Below are positions 15,581-24,900 of a DNA stretch of 64,000 nt, in pieces. Location of the stretch: contig JAHBWY010000001.1 of assembly GCA_019636735.1 (NCBI GenBank), positions 62,001 through 126,000 on the forward strand. Reading direction: 5' to 3'. Source of the DNA: Phycisphaeraceae bacterium (GTDB lineage Bacteria > Planctomycetota > Phycisphaerae > Phycisphaerales > SM1A02). The first letter of the stretch is position 1; each line of letters begins with the position of its first letter. Made by a program: the position numbers and the translations under genes. The notes under the pieces were generated by a model, which saw only the letters and a program-made list of their open reading frames with translations, had not been told where the DNA came from and made no database searches.

Positions 15581-17590
15581 TCACGCGCGCTCGGTGATCG
15601 GCAGCACCGGCGGCATCGGCGCGCCCAGAAGCGCCACGGCGGCCCGGAGCACCTCCGCTTCGGAGACGGTCACCACTTCGTCGCTCGCCACGCACTCGGT
15701 CGCTGCGGAGACCACGAGGTCGCGATCCACGGCACGAAGTCCAGCGAGTTCCTTGATGGCCGCGTCGAGGCGGTCGAGCGTGCAGCTCTCACGCGATGGC
15801 AACGGCGGAGCGGGAATGCCCGCGGCAATGTAGCCCGCCATGAACGCGGCGTTTGCGCTCTCAGCGTCACGCGCGCCGCTCCAGGCGAGCGTGCCAAGGA
15901 GTTGCGCGAGCGCTGGAAGGCTCTGCGCGAGCCGGGCGCCGCCACCGGCTGGCTCTCGGAAGGGCTCGAAGGCGCGACGAAGCACGGCGCGCGTCGCCCA
16001 CTCGAAGAGATTGAGTTGCTGATCGACGGCGATGAGATCTCGCACCGCTTCCGCGAGCACCTTCTCCTGGCTTGCAGAAAGTTGCCGCAGCGAAGGAACA
16101 CAGAGATCGACCAGCGGCAGTCGAAGGTCCCGTGGAATGCGATCAATCGTCGGCGCGAGGCGCAGCGTGAGTTCCGCCATTCCCTCGCACCCCGGGCGAC
16201 GGAGCAGGTCGATCTGCCGCTGGCGCACTCCCGGCTCATCGGAGAGGAGAAGCGCCGCAATGACGGAGCGGGCATCGAAGGGTTCATGCGCTGCGTTGAC
16301 GACACCGGCTGGCAGGCGCGCCCGAACGGCGCGGGCGAACTCAATGGCCTGCGGCTCGACCGAGCCGATCACCCCGGACGCATGCTCGATAGGTGCCCGG
16401 CCGCGAGCCGAACTTGCAAGCGCGCTCACGAGCGGCGACGCAGGGTGAACTCCCTCGTCGCCCGCCGAGGCGTCGGTGCCGGTCGGTGAGCTCGCGCGCG
16501 CGCCTCCAAACTCCGCGAGCGCCTCGGGCGACGGCCTTGATGGCGTCATGCGTCCGCCCTTCAGTTCGGCGGCGACCTCCGCCACGGGTCGTCGCTCGAT
16601 CCGCGCGATGCGCTCGGCCAGCGGGGGGTGGGTGGCGAACATTGAATCAAGCGCGCTGGCGAAGAACATGTGACTCATCTCGGCGACGCCATCCCGATCC
16701 ATCCGGTTGGAACTGATGGTGGCGATGCGACGCAGCGCGCTGGCGATCCCCTCAGGATTCCGCGTGAACTGCACGGCGCTCGCATCGGCAAGGAACTCGC
16801 GCTGCCGGCTCACGGCGGACTGCATCAGCCGTCCAAAGAGCTGTCCGATCCAGCCGATGATCATCAATCCCGCGCCCGCCACGAGGATGATGAGCAGAAT
16901 CGCGCCGCCGCTGTTCTTGTTACCGCCGCTGCTGCGCACGCGCATGCCGCGCGAGGAGTGGAACATCACGCGCATCAGGGTGGCCCCCACCAGCGCCAGC
17001 ACGCCGAGGCCGAAAATGGCCGAGATCAGCCTGATGTTCAGGCGCATGTCGCCGTTCAGGATGTGGCTGTACTCATGCGCGATCACGCCCTGCATCTCGT
17101 CGCGCGAGAAGGCGGTGAGCGCACCTTGCGTGACACCGATGACCGCCTGTTCCGGTCGATAGCCCGCAGCAAAGGCGTTGATGCTCGGATCGGGTATCAG
17201 GTAGACGGGCGGCACGGGCACGCCACTGGCGATCGCCATCTCTTCGACGATGTTGATGACGCGGCGCTCCGCGGGATTGCGCGTGGCGGGGTCGATGAGG
17301 CGCCCGCCGAGCGACTCGGCGACGGCGCCGCCACCTGATGAGAGTTGGGAGTGCTTGAAGAGCCAGCCGAGGCCGACGATGAAGAGCGCGACGAGGGTGC
17401 TCACGCCGAAGAGCCCGGTGTGAAGGACTGGGTCGTCCATGCCCTCGCCGTGGAGCATTACGGCGCCGATGATGAGTCCGATGAAGTAAGTCGACGCAAT
17501 CAGCGCCGACACCCCCAGCACAAAGAGGATGACCAGCCTTCCGCTGCGCTTGCGGGCCTGCGCCTGGTGCTCGAAGAAGTTCATCGCCAT
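15581..17590 (-). CDS. M48-family membrane metalloprotease with long C-terminal extension
   Basis: The 669-residue protein has two N-terminal membrane segments (about 18-47 and 60-78), the zinc motif HEYSH at 172-176, two further hydrophobic segments at about 187-210 and 228-252, and REFLADASA near 264-272 with the third zinc ligand. This is the HtpX/M48 peptidase core. Beyond about residue 340 a 330-residue extension rich in Ala, Arg and Leu, with no recognised domain, doubles the usual length. The gene follows lemA by 15 nt; LemA plus M48 pairs are common in bacteria and suggest joint action in envelope quality control. The start could also be the Met two codons later. Confidence 0.88.
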   Translation of the reverse strand: MAMNFFEHQAQARKRSGRLVILFVLGVSALIASTYFIGLIIGAVMLHGEGMDDPVLHTGLFGVSTLVALFIVGLGWLFKHSQLSSGGGAVAESLGGRLIDPATRNPAERRVINIVEEMAIASGVPVPPVYLIPDPSINAFAAGYRPEQAVIGVTQGALTAFSRDEMQGVIAHEYSHILNGDMRLNIRLISAIFGLGVLALVGATLMRVMFHSSRGMRVRSSGGNKNSGGAILLIILVAGAGLMIIGWIGQLFGRLMQSAVSRQREFLADASAVQFTRNPEGIASALRRIATISSNRMDRDGVAEMSHMFFASALDSMFATHPPLAERIARIERRPVAEVAAELKGGRMTPSRPSPEALAEFGGARASSPTGTDASAGDEGVHPASPLVSALASSARGRAPIEHASGVIGSVEPQAIEFARAVRARLPAGVVNAAHEPFDARSVIAALLLSDEPGVRQRQIDLLRRPGCEGMAELTLRLAPTIDRIPRDLRLPLVDLCVPSLRQLSASQEKVLAEAVRDLIAVDQQLNLFEWATRAVLRRAFEPFREPAGGGARLAQSLPALAQLLGTLAWSGARDAESANAAFMAGYIAAGIPAPPLPSRESCTLDRLDAAIKELAGLRAVDRDLVVSAATECVASDEVVTVSEAEVLRAAVALLGAPMPPVLPITERA

Positions 17591-17605
17591 GCCGGGCCCG
17601 CTCGA

Positions 17606-18235
17606 TCAGAGCTTCACGGAGGGAAGAGCGCGGGCGGAGTCATCCGCCTGATAGAGCGCCGACTCGGCGAAACCGAAGAGTCCGGCGACGAGGTTCTGTG
17701 GGAAGACCTGACGCGCGGTGTTGTAGGTCATGACGGAGTCGTTGTAGGACTGTCGCGCGAAGGCGACTCGATTCTCGGTGGAGACGAGCTCTTCCTGGAG
17801 CTGCATGACATTCTGGCTCGCCTTCAGGTCGGGATAGCGCTCCACCAGCCCGAAGAGGCGGCCCACGGCGCCGTCGAGTGTCATGTTGGCGGCGGCGAGC
17901 GCGCCGATCGCCGCGACATCGCCTGGTGCTGCGGTCAGCGCCGCCTGCATCGCCTGCGTCGCGTTGGCGCGGGCGGCGATGACCGCTTCGAGCGTCTCTC
18001 GCTCGTGCGCCATATAGCCCTGCACGGCGCTGACCAGATTCGGAATCAGGTCGTAGCGACGACGGAGCTGCACATCAATCTGCGAGAAGGCATTCGCCAC
18101 GCGAACTCGCAGCGTGACCAGCCGGTTGTAGATGAGCGCGAGCACCACGAGCGGCACCACCACCACCAGCGTGAGGCCGAGAATGACGATCGCCGCCGGT
18201 CCGAGCAGCGCCAAGGTCGTGACGGTGAGTGGCAC
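17606..18235 (-). CDS. lemA: LemA family protein
   Basis: LemA proteins have one N-terminal membrane anchor and a helical cytoplasmic or periplasmic domain. Here the anchor is ALLGPAAIVILGLTLVVVVPLVVLA, followed by IYNRLVTLRVRVANAFSQID, QLRRRYDLIPNLV and the late RQSYNDSVMTYNTARQVFP motif, all family landmarks. I chose the GTG at 18235 (209 residues), which places the anchor at the N-terminus as usual; an in-frame GTG at 18289 would add 18 residues. It is the upstream partner of the M48 protease gene. Confidence 0.88.
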   Translation of the reverse strand: MPLTVTTLALLGPAAIVILGLTLVVVVPLVVLALIYNRLVTLRVRVANAFSQIDVQLRRRYDLIPNLVSAVQGYMAHERETLEAVIAARANATQAMQAALTAAPGDVAAIGALAAANMTLDGAVGRLFGLVERYPDLKASQNVMQLQEELVSTENRVAFARQSYNDSVMTYNTARQVFPQNLVAGLFGFAESALYQADDSARALPSVKL

Positions 18236-18391
18236 GGCCGCGGAGTTGTACCGCGCCGCGCGGCCGAACGACCCTTCGCTCGAAGGCACTCACGCCTTCG
18301 GCGAGGGGTCGTCTCGGGAGAGTGCACGCGGCATGAACCGATCGGGCGACCATGGAAGGTTCGTTTGACCGACCGTGGTCCGCGTGCGGTG

Positions 18392-18410
18392 TGCCCTTTC
18401 TCAAAGGGCA
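18392..18410. terminator. Hairpin TGCCCTTT-CTC-AAAGGGCA, possible gmk terminator
   Basis: A perfect 8-bp stem with a 3-nt loop lies 84 nt beyond the gmk stop codon on the minus strand and upstream of lemA. There is no U-tract after the stem in either orientation, so termination is inferred from position and symmetry only. Confidence 0.35.
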
Positions 18411-18493
18411 TCTGAGACAAGAGATTGCATCGAGCCCGGCGCTTCGCAAGAGCTCGGCGATGGAATCGCGCGAAATTGATCAGGTTGCGACGA

Positions 18494-19120
18494 TCAGCCG
18501 CGCGTCGAGTCCGGTCCCGTGGGCGACGCGGAGGCTTCTCGGTCGCCCGCGCCGAGCCGATCGCGAACCAGGTGCTCGACCGCGTCGACGGCGGCGGCAA
18601 GATCGTCGTTCACCACGAACGCGTCGTAGGTGCCTTCGCGCCGCGCGCGGGCCATCTCGTGCGTGGCCTCGGCGAAGCGTCGTTCGATCGCGGCGGCGTC
18701 ATCGCGGCGGCGCGACTCAAGGCGCCGTCTGAGTTCCGCCTCGCTCGGCGGCAGGATGAAGACCGAGAAGGCGGCGGGGCGCTTCTGGCGCACGCTTTCG
18801 GCGCCTTGAACATCGATGTCGAGCACCGCGATGCGCCCCTGGGCCACGGCCTGATCGACGGGCTCCGCCGGGGTGCCATACCAGTGCCGTCCGAAGACCT
18901 GCGCGTGCTCCAGGAAGCGACCCGTGTCGATCCACTTCTGGAAGGTCGCCTGATCGATGAACCAGTAATCCACGCCGTCACGCTCGATGTCCGACTTCGG
19001 GCGCGTGGTGGCCGAGACGCTGAAGTAGCCGTCGAACCGGCGCACGATCTCGCGCACGATGGTCGTTTTGCCCACCCCCGATGGCCCCGAGATGACCAGC
19101 AGCAGTCCGGCGCGGCTCAT
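18494..19120 (-). CDS. gmk: Guanylate kinase
   Basis: This 208-residue enzyme phosphorylates GMP to GDP with ATP. LLVISGPSGVGKTTIVREIV is the N-terminal strand and P-loop; VSATTRPKSDIERDGVDYWF binds GMP; GRFLEHAQVFGRHWYGTP and IAVLDIDVQGAESVRQ complete the fold. The C-terminus carries about 20 extra Ser/Gly/Asp residues. TACCAT is 7 nt before the ATG at 19120 with no Shine-Dalgarno sequence, consistent with a leaderless start. Confidence 0.95.
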   Translation of the reverse strand: MSRAGLLLVISGPSGVGKTTIVREIVRRFDGYFSVSATTRPKSDIERDGVDYWFIDQATFQKWIDTGRFLEHAQVFGRHWYGTPAEPVDQAVAQGRIAVLDIDVQGAESVRQKRPAAFSVFILPPSEAELRRRLESRRRDDAAAIERRFAEATHEMARARREGTYDAFVVNDDLAAAVDAVEHLVRDRLGAGDREASASPTGPDSTRG

Positions 19121-19209
19121 GCGCGCGATGGTACCCGCGCGTCTTCGTCATCGTCATGCCTTGGTGCCCTTGAGCGGTGCACACCATCGGCGCCACTCGA
19201 GCCTCCGCG

Positions 19210-20424
19210 CTACTCCACGATCGTCGCCCGATGGAGCAGGGTCCAGCCCGCGGGCCGAAACGCGGGGAAGCGACCCATGGTCCCGATGAGGGCGCGCACC
19301 TGATCCTGGTCGAGCAGGAGCGGCTCATCGTCAGTCGACGACTTCGAACCCCGGGGCGCGGAGTTGACCGGGAGCGCGCCGGGCGCGCCCCACCGGCGCA
19401 GGTGCTCGAGCGAGAACGCTCGCTCCCGCAGCGCCCACGATCCGCTGCGCTCGGCGATCTCGAGCACCTTGTTCGTGAAGATCCCCAGCGCGAGGTTCTG
19501 CGACTCGCCCTCGAGGTGCGCGAGTGCCAGATTCGCGCCATAGACGCACCACCAGCCCCATGCTTCAAGCATGGGCCCGGGCGTGCAGGTCAATGGATCA
19601 ATCACGGCATCGAGGCCGCCCATGATCTGGTCGATACCGCGCTCCGCGGCGAGCATGCCCGTCTCGACTTCACACTCCACGATGCCGCCGCGCGCCGTGT
19701 GGGCGGCAGCAAGAAGGTGTTCAAGGTCGGCGCCGTCAATGGTGAGCACGACGGCGTCGACTCCCTCGACACCCTCGATGAGATCGCGGCATGCGGCCTT
19801 GGCCAGCACGGGTTTCATTTCAGGCTGCATGCGCATCAGCCGTCGCTGGGCATGACCGCGCACGACGCGTGCAAGCGCCACCGCGCCTGCGGCATCAGCG
19901 GGAAGATCGCCGCGCTCCTGCTGACGGAGCAGTTCCGACGCGAGCGCCCGCGCCTCGGCGAGGTGCCAGAGCGTGAAGTGCACCTGCGCGAGTTCCGCGT
20001 GCACTTGCGCCCGATCCAAGCGTGACAGCGAACCATCGAGCAGCGCTTGCTGAAGGAGCGAGACAGCCATGTGCTCGAGGCCCTGCCGCCGGCAAGCCCG
20101 AGCGCGCTCTCCAAGCGAGCCGGGCGCATGCGGTGAACCTGGCGCGCCGGGAGCCGCGGACGCATTGTCGAGAGAGCCCTCGAACAGTCCCGGGACAGCG
20201 CCCTCGGCGCCCCAGAGGCAATCGGCGACATCACCCACGGGCCACTCGAGCAGGCGCGCGATGCCGACCACCAGATCGAGCTTCGGGTTCCCGCTCTCGG
20301 GAATCATCTTGGCGGGTTCCCGACCGAGAGCAGCGGCGACCTCCTGTCGAGTCCAGCCGCGATAGAGACGGGCGAGATCGATCACATGCACCAGGCGATC
20401 ACGACGACACTCAAGAATGGCCAT
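19210..20424 (-). CDS. HTH (XRE-like) N-terminal protein with long helical C-terminus, unknown function
   Basis: The 404-residue protein begins MAILECRRDRLVHVIDLARL and shows a helix-turn-helix-like segment at about 13-65 (GWTRQEVAAALGREPAKM, SGNPKLDLVVGIARLLEW). The remaining ~330 residues are Ala/Leu-rich and look like TPR-type helical hairpins (DRAQVHAELAQVHFTLWHLAEARALA). The start at 20424 has AAGGAG 6-10 nt upstream, one of the clearer Shine-Dalgarno sites among non-secreted genes here. It may be a regulator sensing through its helical domain, but no ligand or target is evident. Confidence 0.6.
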   Translation of the reverse strand: MAILECRRDRLVHVIDLARLYRGWTRQEVAAALGREPAKMIPESGNPKLDLVVGIARLLEWPVGDVADCLWGAEGAVPGLFEGSLDNASAAPGAPGSPHAPGSLGERARACRRQGLEHMAVSLLQQALLDGSLSRLDRAQVHAELAQVHFTLWHLAEARALASELLRQQERGDLPADAAGAVALARVVRGHAQRRLMRMQPEMKPVLAKAACRDLIEGVEGVDAVVLTIDGADLEHLLAAAHTARGGIVECEVETGMLAAERGIDQIMGGLDAVIDPLTCTPGPMLEAWGWWCVYGANLALAHLEGESQNLALGIFTNKVLEIAERSGSWALRERAFSLEHLRRWGAPGALPVNSAPRGSKSSTDDEPLLLDQDQVRALIGTMGRFPAFRPAGWTLLHRATIVE

Positions 20425-20656
20425 TGCAAACTCCTTCGCTTGGCGTGCCGCGCGATGGACCGCGCCCCACGCGTCGGACCCGATCGGTCCCGACAAACCC
20501 GCCCACGAGCGAACTGAATAGCGGAGGCCTGGTGCGCGTCGAATGGCGCTGGCGGAACTTCAACGACAGCCGATCGCATTGGCCGCTGCGCGCGACAGCC
20601 GAAATCGGGACCTGCGGCGTGGAACGCGCGTGGATGGCGCGTGGACGAGCGGTCGA

Positions 20657-22138
20657 TCAGGCGTGGATCATGCGGCCTTCGATGCCGAGCGCCGCCTCGT
20701 GGATCGACTCGGCCATCGTCGGATGCGCATGCAGCGTGCTGATGATGTCCTCGGCGGTTGCTTCGAGGCGCCGCGCGAGGCAGATCTCATGAATGAGCTC
20801 GCTCGCATCCTCACCGAAGATGTGCGCGCCGAGGATCTCGCCATAGGGCTCGCTCGCGACGATCTTGACGAAGCCCTCGTTGGCGCCGACAGCGATCGCC
20901 TTGCCATGCGCCTTGAGCGTGTACTTGCCGATCTTGAGCTTCAGGCCCTTGGCCTTCGCGTCGCGCTCGGTAAGTCCGACGGAAGCGATCTGCGGATTGC
21001 AGTAAGTGCACCCGGGGATCGACGCGTAGTCGATGCCCAGCGTGTGATGACCCGCCATGCGCTCGACGGCGGTCACGGCCTCTTCGCTCGCCACATGCGC
21101 GAGCCACGGCGGTCCGATGACATCGCCGATCGCGTAGATGCCGGCAACGCTCGTCTGGTAGGTCGGTTCCTTCTTCTCGCGATAGTCCGTCCAGATGTGG
21201 TCCTTCTCGATGCGAATGCCGAGCGAGGCATCGAAGAGTCCGTCGTAGCGCCCCTTGACGCCGATCGCCACCAGCACCACCTCGGCCTCGATCTTCTGCG
21301 ACTTCGATGCGTCCTTTGCGTCGACGAGCGTGACGGTGGCGCCGCCCTTCTTCTTCTCGACGCTCTTGACGGTGGTGCCAAGATGGAAGGTCATGCCCTG
21401 CTTCTCGAAGACGCGCTTGGCTGCGGCGGAGATGTCGTCATCTTCTACTGGGAGAATGCGATCCATCATCTCGACGACCGTGACCTTGGTGCCGAAGGCG
21501 TTGTAGAAGTAGGCGAACTCCATGCCGATCGCGCCCGATCCGACGATGACCATCGAGGCCGGTCGCTTCGGCAGGTTCATCGCCTCGTAGCTCGAGATGA
21601 TCGTGGTCCCGTCGCTCGGTGAGCCCGGGAGCTGGCGCGGCGAAGCGCCGGTCGCGATGAGGATGCGATCGGCCGTGACCGTCTCGCCCGCTCCTTCGCC
21701 GGTGCCGCCGTAGTAGTGGCCGGTCGCCTTCGAGATCTGCACCTTGCAGGGGCCCGAAGCGCTCTTGCCGGAGAGGACCTTCGCGTGACCGATGAGGTGG
21801 TCGATCTTGTTCTTCTTGAAGAGGAAGGCGACGCCGCCTGAGATCTGCGTGGTGATGCCGCGGCTCCGTCCGATGACGCGCTCCCAGTCGACCTTCACCG
21901 CATCGGGCTTGATCTCCAATCCCCACTCCTTGCCGTGCGTGATCGCCTCGGTGTAGAGCTCGGCGTTGTGCAGGAGCGCCTTCGTGGGAATGCAGCCCCA
22001 GTTGAGGCAGACGCCACCGAGCTTGTCGCGCTCGACGCAGGCGACCTTCATTCCGAGTTGTGCGGCGCGAATGGCGCCGACATAGCCGCCGGGCCCTGAA
22101 CCGATGACGAGAAGGTCGTAGTGGCGTGCGCTGGCCAT
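20657..22138 (-). CDS. lpdA: Dihydrolipoyl dehydrogenase (E3)
   Basis: The 493-residue flavoprotein reoxidises the dihydrolipoyl groups of 2-oxoacid dehydrogenase and glycine-cleavage complexes using NAD+. YDLLVIGSGPGGYVGAIRAA binds FAD; GGVCLNWGCIPTKALL has the redox-active cysteine pair; IVGSGAIGMEFAY binds NAD; GIYAIGDV and the C-terminal HAHPTMAESIHEA supply the second FAD contact and the catalytic His-Glu. The ATG at 22138 removes a 75-codon upstream extension that runs into the divergent promoter region. No E1 or E2 gene is in the window. Confidence 0.95.
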   Translation of the reverse strand: MASARHYDLLVIGSGPGGYVGAIRAAQLGMKVACVERDKLGGVCLNWGCIPTKALLHNAELYTEAITHGKEWGLEIKPDAVKVDWERVIGRSRGITTQISGGVAFLFKKNKIDHLIGHAKVLSGKSASGPCKVQISKATGHYYGGTGEGAGETVTADRILIATGASPRQLPGSPSDGTTIISSYEAMNLPKRPASMVIVGSGAIGMEFAYFYNAFGTKVTVVEMMDRILPVEDDDISAAAKRVFEKQGMTFHLGTTVKSVEKKKGGATVTLVDAKDASKSQKIEAEVVLVAIGVKGRYDGLFDASLGIRIEKDHIWTDYREKKEPTYQTSVAGIYAIGDVIGPPWLAHVASEEAVTAVERMAGHHTLGIDYASIPGCTYCNPQIASVGLTERDAKAKGLKLKIGKYTLKAHGKAIAVGANEGFVKIVASEPYGEILGAHIFGEDASELIHEICLARRLEATAEDIISTLHAHPTMAESIHEAALGIEGRMIHA

Positions 22139-22333
22139 GGGAGTGTGCTCGCGGTGGGCGGGTTCGAGGATGGCGCCCGGTGGCGGAGCAAACGGCTGAC
22201 CGACTCCGAACGGGGCGCGAAGGGCGGATATCCTAGGGTTTCCGCGAATCGTGCGTCCGCGGTTCGGCACGCGGGTGCCGGCGGCCGCCGGGCCAGCGCT
22301 GGGTGTGGAGCGAACGGGCCACTGAGGCGACTT

Positions 22334-23938
22334 GTGTTCGACACCAATCCACAGCGTGACCACGATCGCCTGGAGCGATGCCTTCGAGCGGCCCGAGCCG
22401 GTGCCTTCGAGATTCTGCTGCCATCGAGGGCGGTGCGCTTTGGGGTGTCGCTGCGGTCATTGCTTGGGGCGGATGCGCAGAGCCTGCCCGATGCGATCGA
22501 ATCGCTCGAAGCGCGCATCCACCCGGAGGACCTCGATCGAGTTCGCTCGATGCTTGATGAACAGGCCCGTGCGCCGGGGCCGTTCGTGGTGGAGTTCAGG
22601 GCCCGCAACGCCGCCGGTCGCTTCGTGTGGATGGTCGCGCTAGGTGAAGGGCAGCGCCTGGAGGCCTCGCGGGCTTGGAGCGCCGCCGAGGGCGAGTCGC
22701 AGGGGGGAGCGGCAAACGGCGCGGCGGCTGCTGCATCGACCATCCGCGTCTCCGGGATCGTGCAGGCCGCGCATCTCCGCCCCGACTCGAGCCACGAGCG
22801 GCGCGCGGCGCCGCGAGCGTCGTTTCTCGCCGCCATGAGCCATGAGATCCGCACGCCGATGACCGCCATCCTCGGATTTGCAGATCTGCTCCGCGAGGCG
22901 GCCACGCCCGACGCCGTGGCGACGGCGGCCGAGGCGATTCATCGCAACGGCGAGCACCTGCTCAGGATTGTGAATGATGTGCTCGACCTCTCGCGCATCG
23001 AGGCGGGGGCGATGACACTCGAAGAGATCGCGGTCTCACCGGTCGACCTCTCGCTTGAAGTCTGCGAGGCCTTCGAGCCTCGGGCGCGCGAGACGGGTGT
23101 TGAATTGCGCGTCGAGCTGCTGGGGCCGGTGCCCTCGCTCATTCGCACTGATCCAACGCGCGTGCGGCAGATCCTCTTCAACCTGGTGGACAACGCGCTC
23201 AAGTTCACGGAGCGCGGATTCGTCAGGCTCGGCCTCGAACGCGGGCCCGGCGAGAGCATCCGCTTTCATGTCAGTGACACCGGCATGGGCGTCACCGAGG
23301 AGCAGATCGGCCGCATCTTCAGGCCGTTCACGCAGGGCGATGCGACGACCCCGCGCCGATTCGGCGGCTCCGGACTCGGGCTCGATATCTCGCGGCGCCT
23401 GGCGCGAATGCTGGGAGGCGACATCACCGTGCGCAGCACGCCCGGTCGCGGCTCGACCTTCACGGTGGAGATTTCGAGCGGACCCCTGGCTGGCGTCCCC
23501 GAGGTGACCTCGATCGAGCCGCGTCGCGCGGGGCGACACCGCGCGCCATCGCCGTCACTTCGTGTGCTGCTTGCCGAGGATGGTGCGGACAACCAACGCC
23601 TGCTTCGGCACCATCTGGAGCGCGAGGGAATGTCGGTGGTGGCCGTGAGTGACGGCGCGGCGGCCCTCGAAGTCGCCACCGCAGCCGATCGTCGCGGACA
23701 GCCCTTCGACCTGGCGCTCGTGGACATGCAGATGCCGCGTCTCGATGGTCTCGGGGCGACTCGAGCGCTCCGTGACTCAGGATTCCGTGGGCCCATCATC
23801 GTGCTGACCGCCCACGATGTGGCCGGCGCCCGCGAGGCCTGCCTTGCCGCCGGGAGCAGCGAGGTGCTCGCCAAACCCATCGAGCGCCACCAACTCCTGG
23901 AGTCCATCCGGCGTCATCTTGAGCGAGCCGGAGCCTGA
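22334..23938 (+). CDS. Hybrid sensor histidine kinase/response regulator
   Basis: The 534-residue protein, read from a GTG at 22334, has an N-terminal PAS-like region (about 20-110, ending AGRFVWMVALGEG), a dimerisation/phosphoacceptor segment FLAAMSHEIRTPMTAILGFA with His at about 170, and an HATPase domain (FNLVDNALKF, VSDTGMGVTEEQIGRIF, FGGSGLGLDIS). A receiver domain follows with VLLAEDGADNQRL and LVDMQMPRLDG, the phosphoacceptor Asp near residue 463, and a Lys in LAKPI. No transmembrane segment is seen, so it is cytoplasmic. The output partner is unknown. The start is the least certain part. Confidence 0.88.
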   Translation: MFDTNPQRDHDRLERCLRAARAGAFEILLPSRAVRFGVSLRSLLGADAQSLPDAIESLEARIHPEDLDRVRSMLDEQARAPGPFVVEFRARNAAGRFVWMVALGEGQRLEASRAWSAAEGESQGGAANGAAAAASTIRVSGIVQAAHLRPDSSHERRAAPRASFLAAMSHEIRTPMTAILGFADLLREAATPDAVATAAEAIHRNGEHLLRIVNDVLDLSRIEAGAMTLEEIAVSPVDLSLEVCEAFEPRARETGVELRVELLGPVPSLIRTDPTRVRQILFNLVDNALKFTERGFVRLGLERGPGESIRFHVSDTGMGVTEEQIGRIFRPFTQGDATTPRRFGGSGLGLDISRRLARMLGGDITVRSTPGRGSTFTVEISSGPLAGVPEVTSIEPRRAGRHRAPSPSLRVLLAEDGADNQRLLRHHLEREGMSVVAVSDGAAALEVATAADRRGQPFDLALVDMQMPRLDGLGATRALRDSGFRGPIIVLTAHDVAGAREACLAAGSSEVLAKPIERHQLLESIRRHLERAGA

Positions 23939-24048
23939 GGTCGTCCGCGTTTGGCCCGCACACTCACGCGCAAGGGGGGCCGGTTCGATCGACCTCGGGG
24001 CGATTCTCGGCGGAAGAGAGCCGTTTTCGAGTGGCGGCGATGCGCACT

Positions 24049-24078
24049 TTGACGCAGGTTCCCGCGTTCTTCTAGCAT
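24049..24078 (+). promoter_or_regulatory. Sigma-70-type promoter candidate for the phosphoesterase-yidC group
   Basis: TTGACG (24049-24054) and TAGCAT (24073-24078) are separated by 18 bp and lie 33 bp before the GTG at 24112. This is one of the best -35/-10 pairs by eye in the window. It may drive the phosphoesterase, yidC and mnmE genes. Confidence 0.45.
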
Positions 24079-24111
24079 CCTCGACTCCGCCCCCAGCCGC
24101 GGCAGCCACTC

Positions 24112-24888
24112 GTGCGTATCGCCCTCATCAGTGACATCCACTCGAACCTCGCCGCGCTCGACGCGGTCCTCGCGGACATCGAGACGCGCAGCGTGAATCA
24201 GATCGTCTGCCTCGGGGACATCATCGGGTATGGCCCCGACCCGGTCGCGTGCATCGATCTCATCTCGCAGCGCTGTTCCTGGTGCCTGATGGGCAACCAC
24301 GACTTCGGCGTGCTCTACGAGCCAACGAACTTCAATGCGGCGGCTGAAGCGGCGGCGTACTGGACGCGCCAGCAGATCGAGCAGGCCGCGCGGCAGAACC
24401 GCGACGATGGCGTTCGGCGCTGGGAATTCCTCGGTCGTCTCAAGGTGCGCGTGCTCTTCGATCGCTACCTGTGCGTGCACGGTTCGCCGCGCCGCCCGAT
24501 CAACGAGTACCTCTTCCCCGAGGATGCGCTCAACAGCCCCGTCAAGATGCAGCAGGTCTTCGATCGCATCGAGCGCGCGTGCCTCGTGGGCCACACGCAT
24601 GTGCCCGGTGTCTTCACGAACGAACCGGACTTCTATTCGCCGACGGACCTCGGCGGGTCGTACACCTTCCGCGAGGGTGAGAAGGCGATCATCAATCCCG
24701 GGTCGGTGGGCCAGCCTCGCGACCTCGATCCGCGCGCGAGTTACGCCGTCCTGACCATGGACAACGGCCAGCCCGGGCGCATCGACTTCCATCGTCTCGA
24801 ATACGACGTGCAGTCCACGGTCGACAAGATTCACGACATTCCTCAACTCCACGATTGGCTCGGCGACCGCCTGCTCGAAGGTCGCTAG
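24112..24888 (+). CDS. Metallophosphoesterase (YfcE/ApaH-like)
   Basis: The 258-residue protein contains the calcineurin-type metal motifs in order: SDIHSNLAALDAVL near residue 7, LGDIIGYGPDP near 41, MGNHDFGV near 63, and GHTHVPGVF near 163. Such two-metal phosphoesterases cleave phosphomonoesters or cyclic nucleotides; the substrate cannot be named. The GTG start is chosen because the first strand MRIALISDIHSN begins there. yidC starts 12 nt after the stop, so the genes are probably co-transcribed. Confidence 0.88.
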   Translation: MRIALISDIHSNLAALDAVLADIETRSVNQIVCLGDIIGYGPDPVACIDLISQRCSWCLMGNHDFGVLYEPTNFNAAAEAAAYWTRQQIEQAARQNRDDGVRRWEFLGRLKVRVLFDRYLCVHGSPRRPINEYLFPEDALNSPVKMQQVFDRIERACLVGHTHVPGVFTNEPDFYSPTDLGGSYTFREGEKAIINPGSVGQPRDLDPRASYAVLTMDNGQPGRIDFHRLEYDVQSTVDKIHDIPQLHDWLGDRLLEGR

Positions 24889-24900
24889 ATCGAAGAACCC

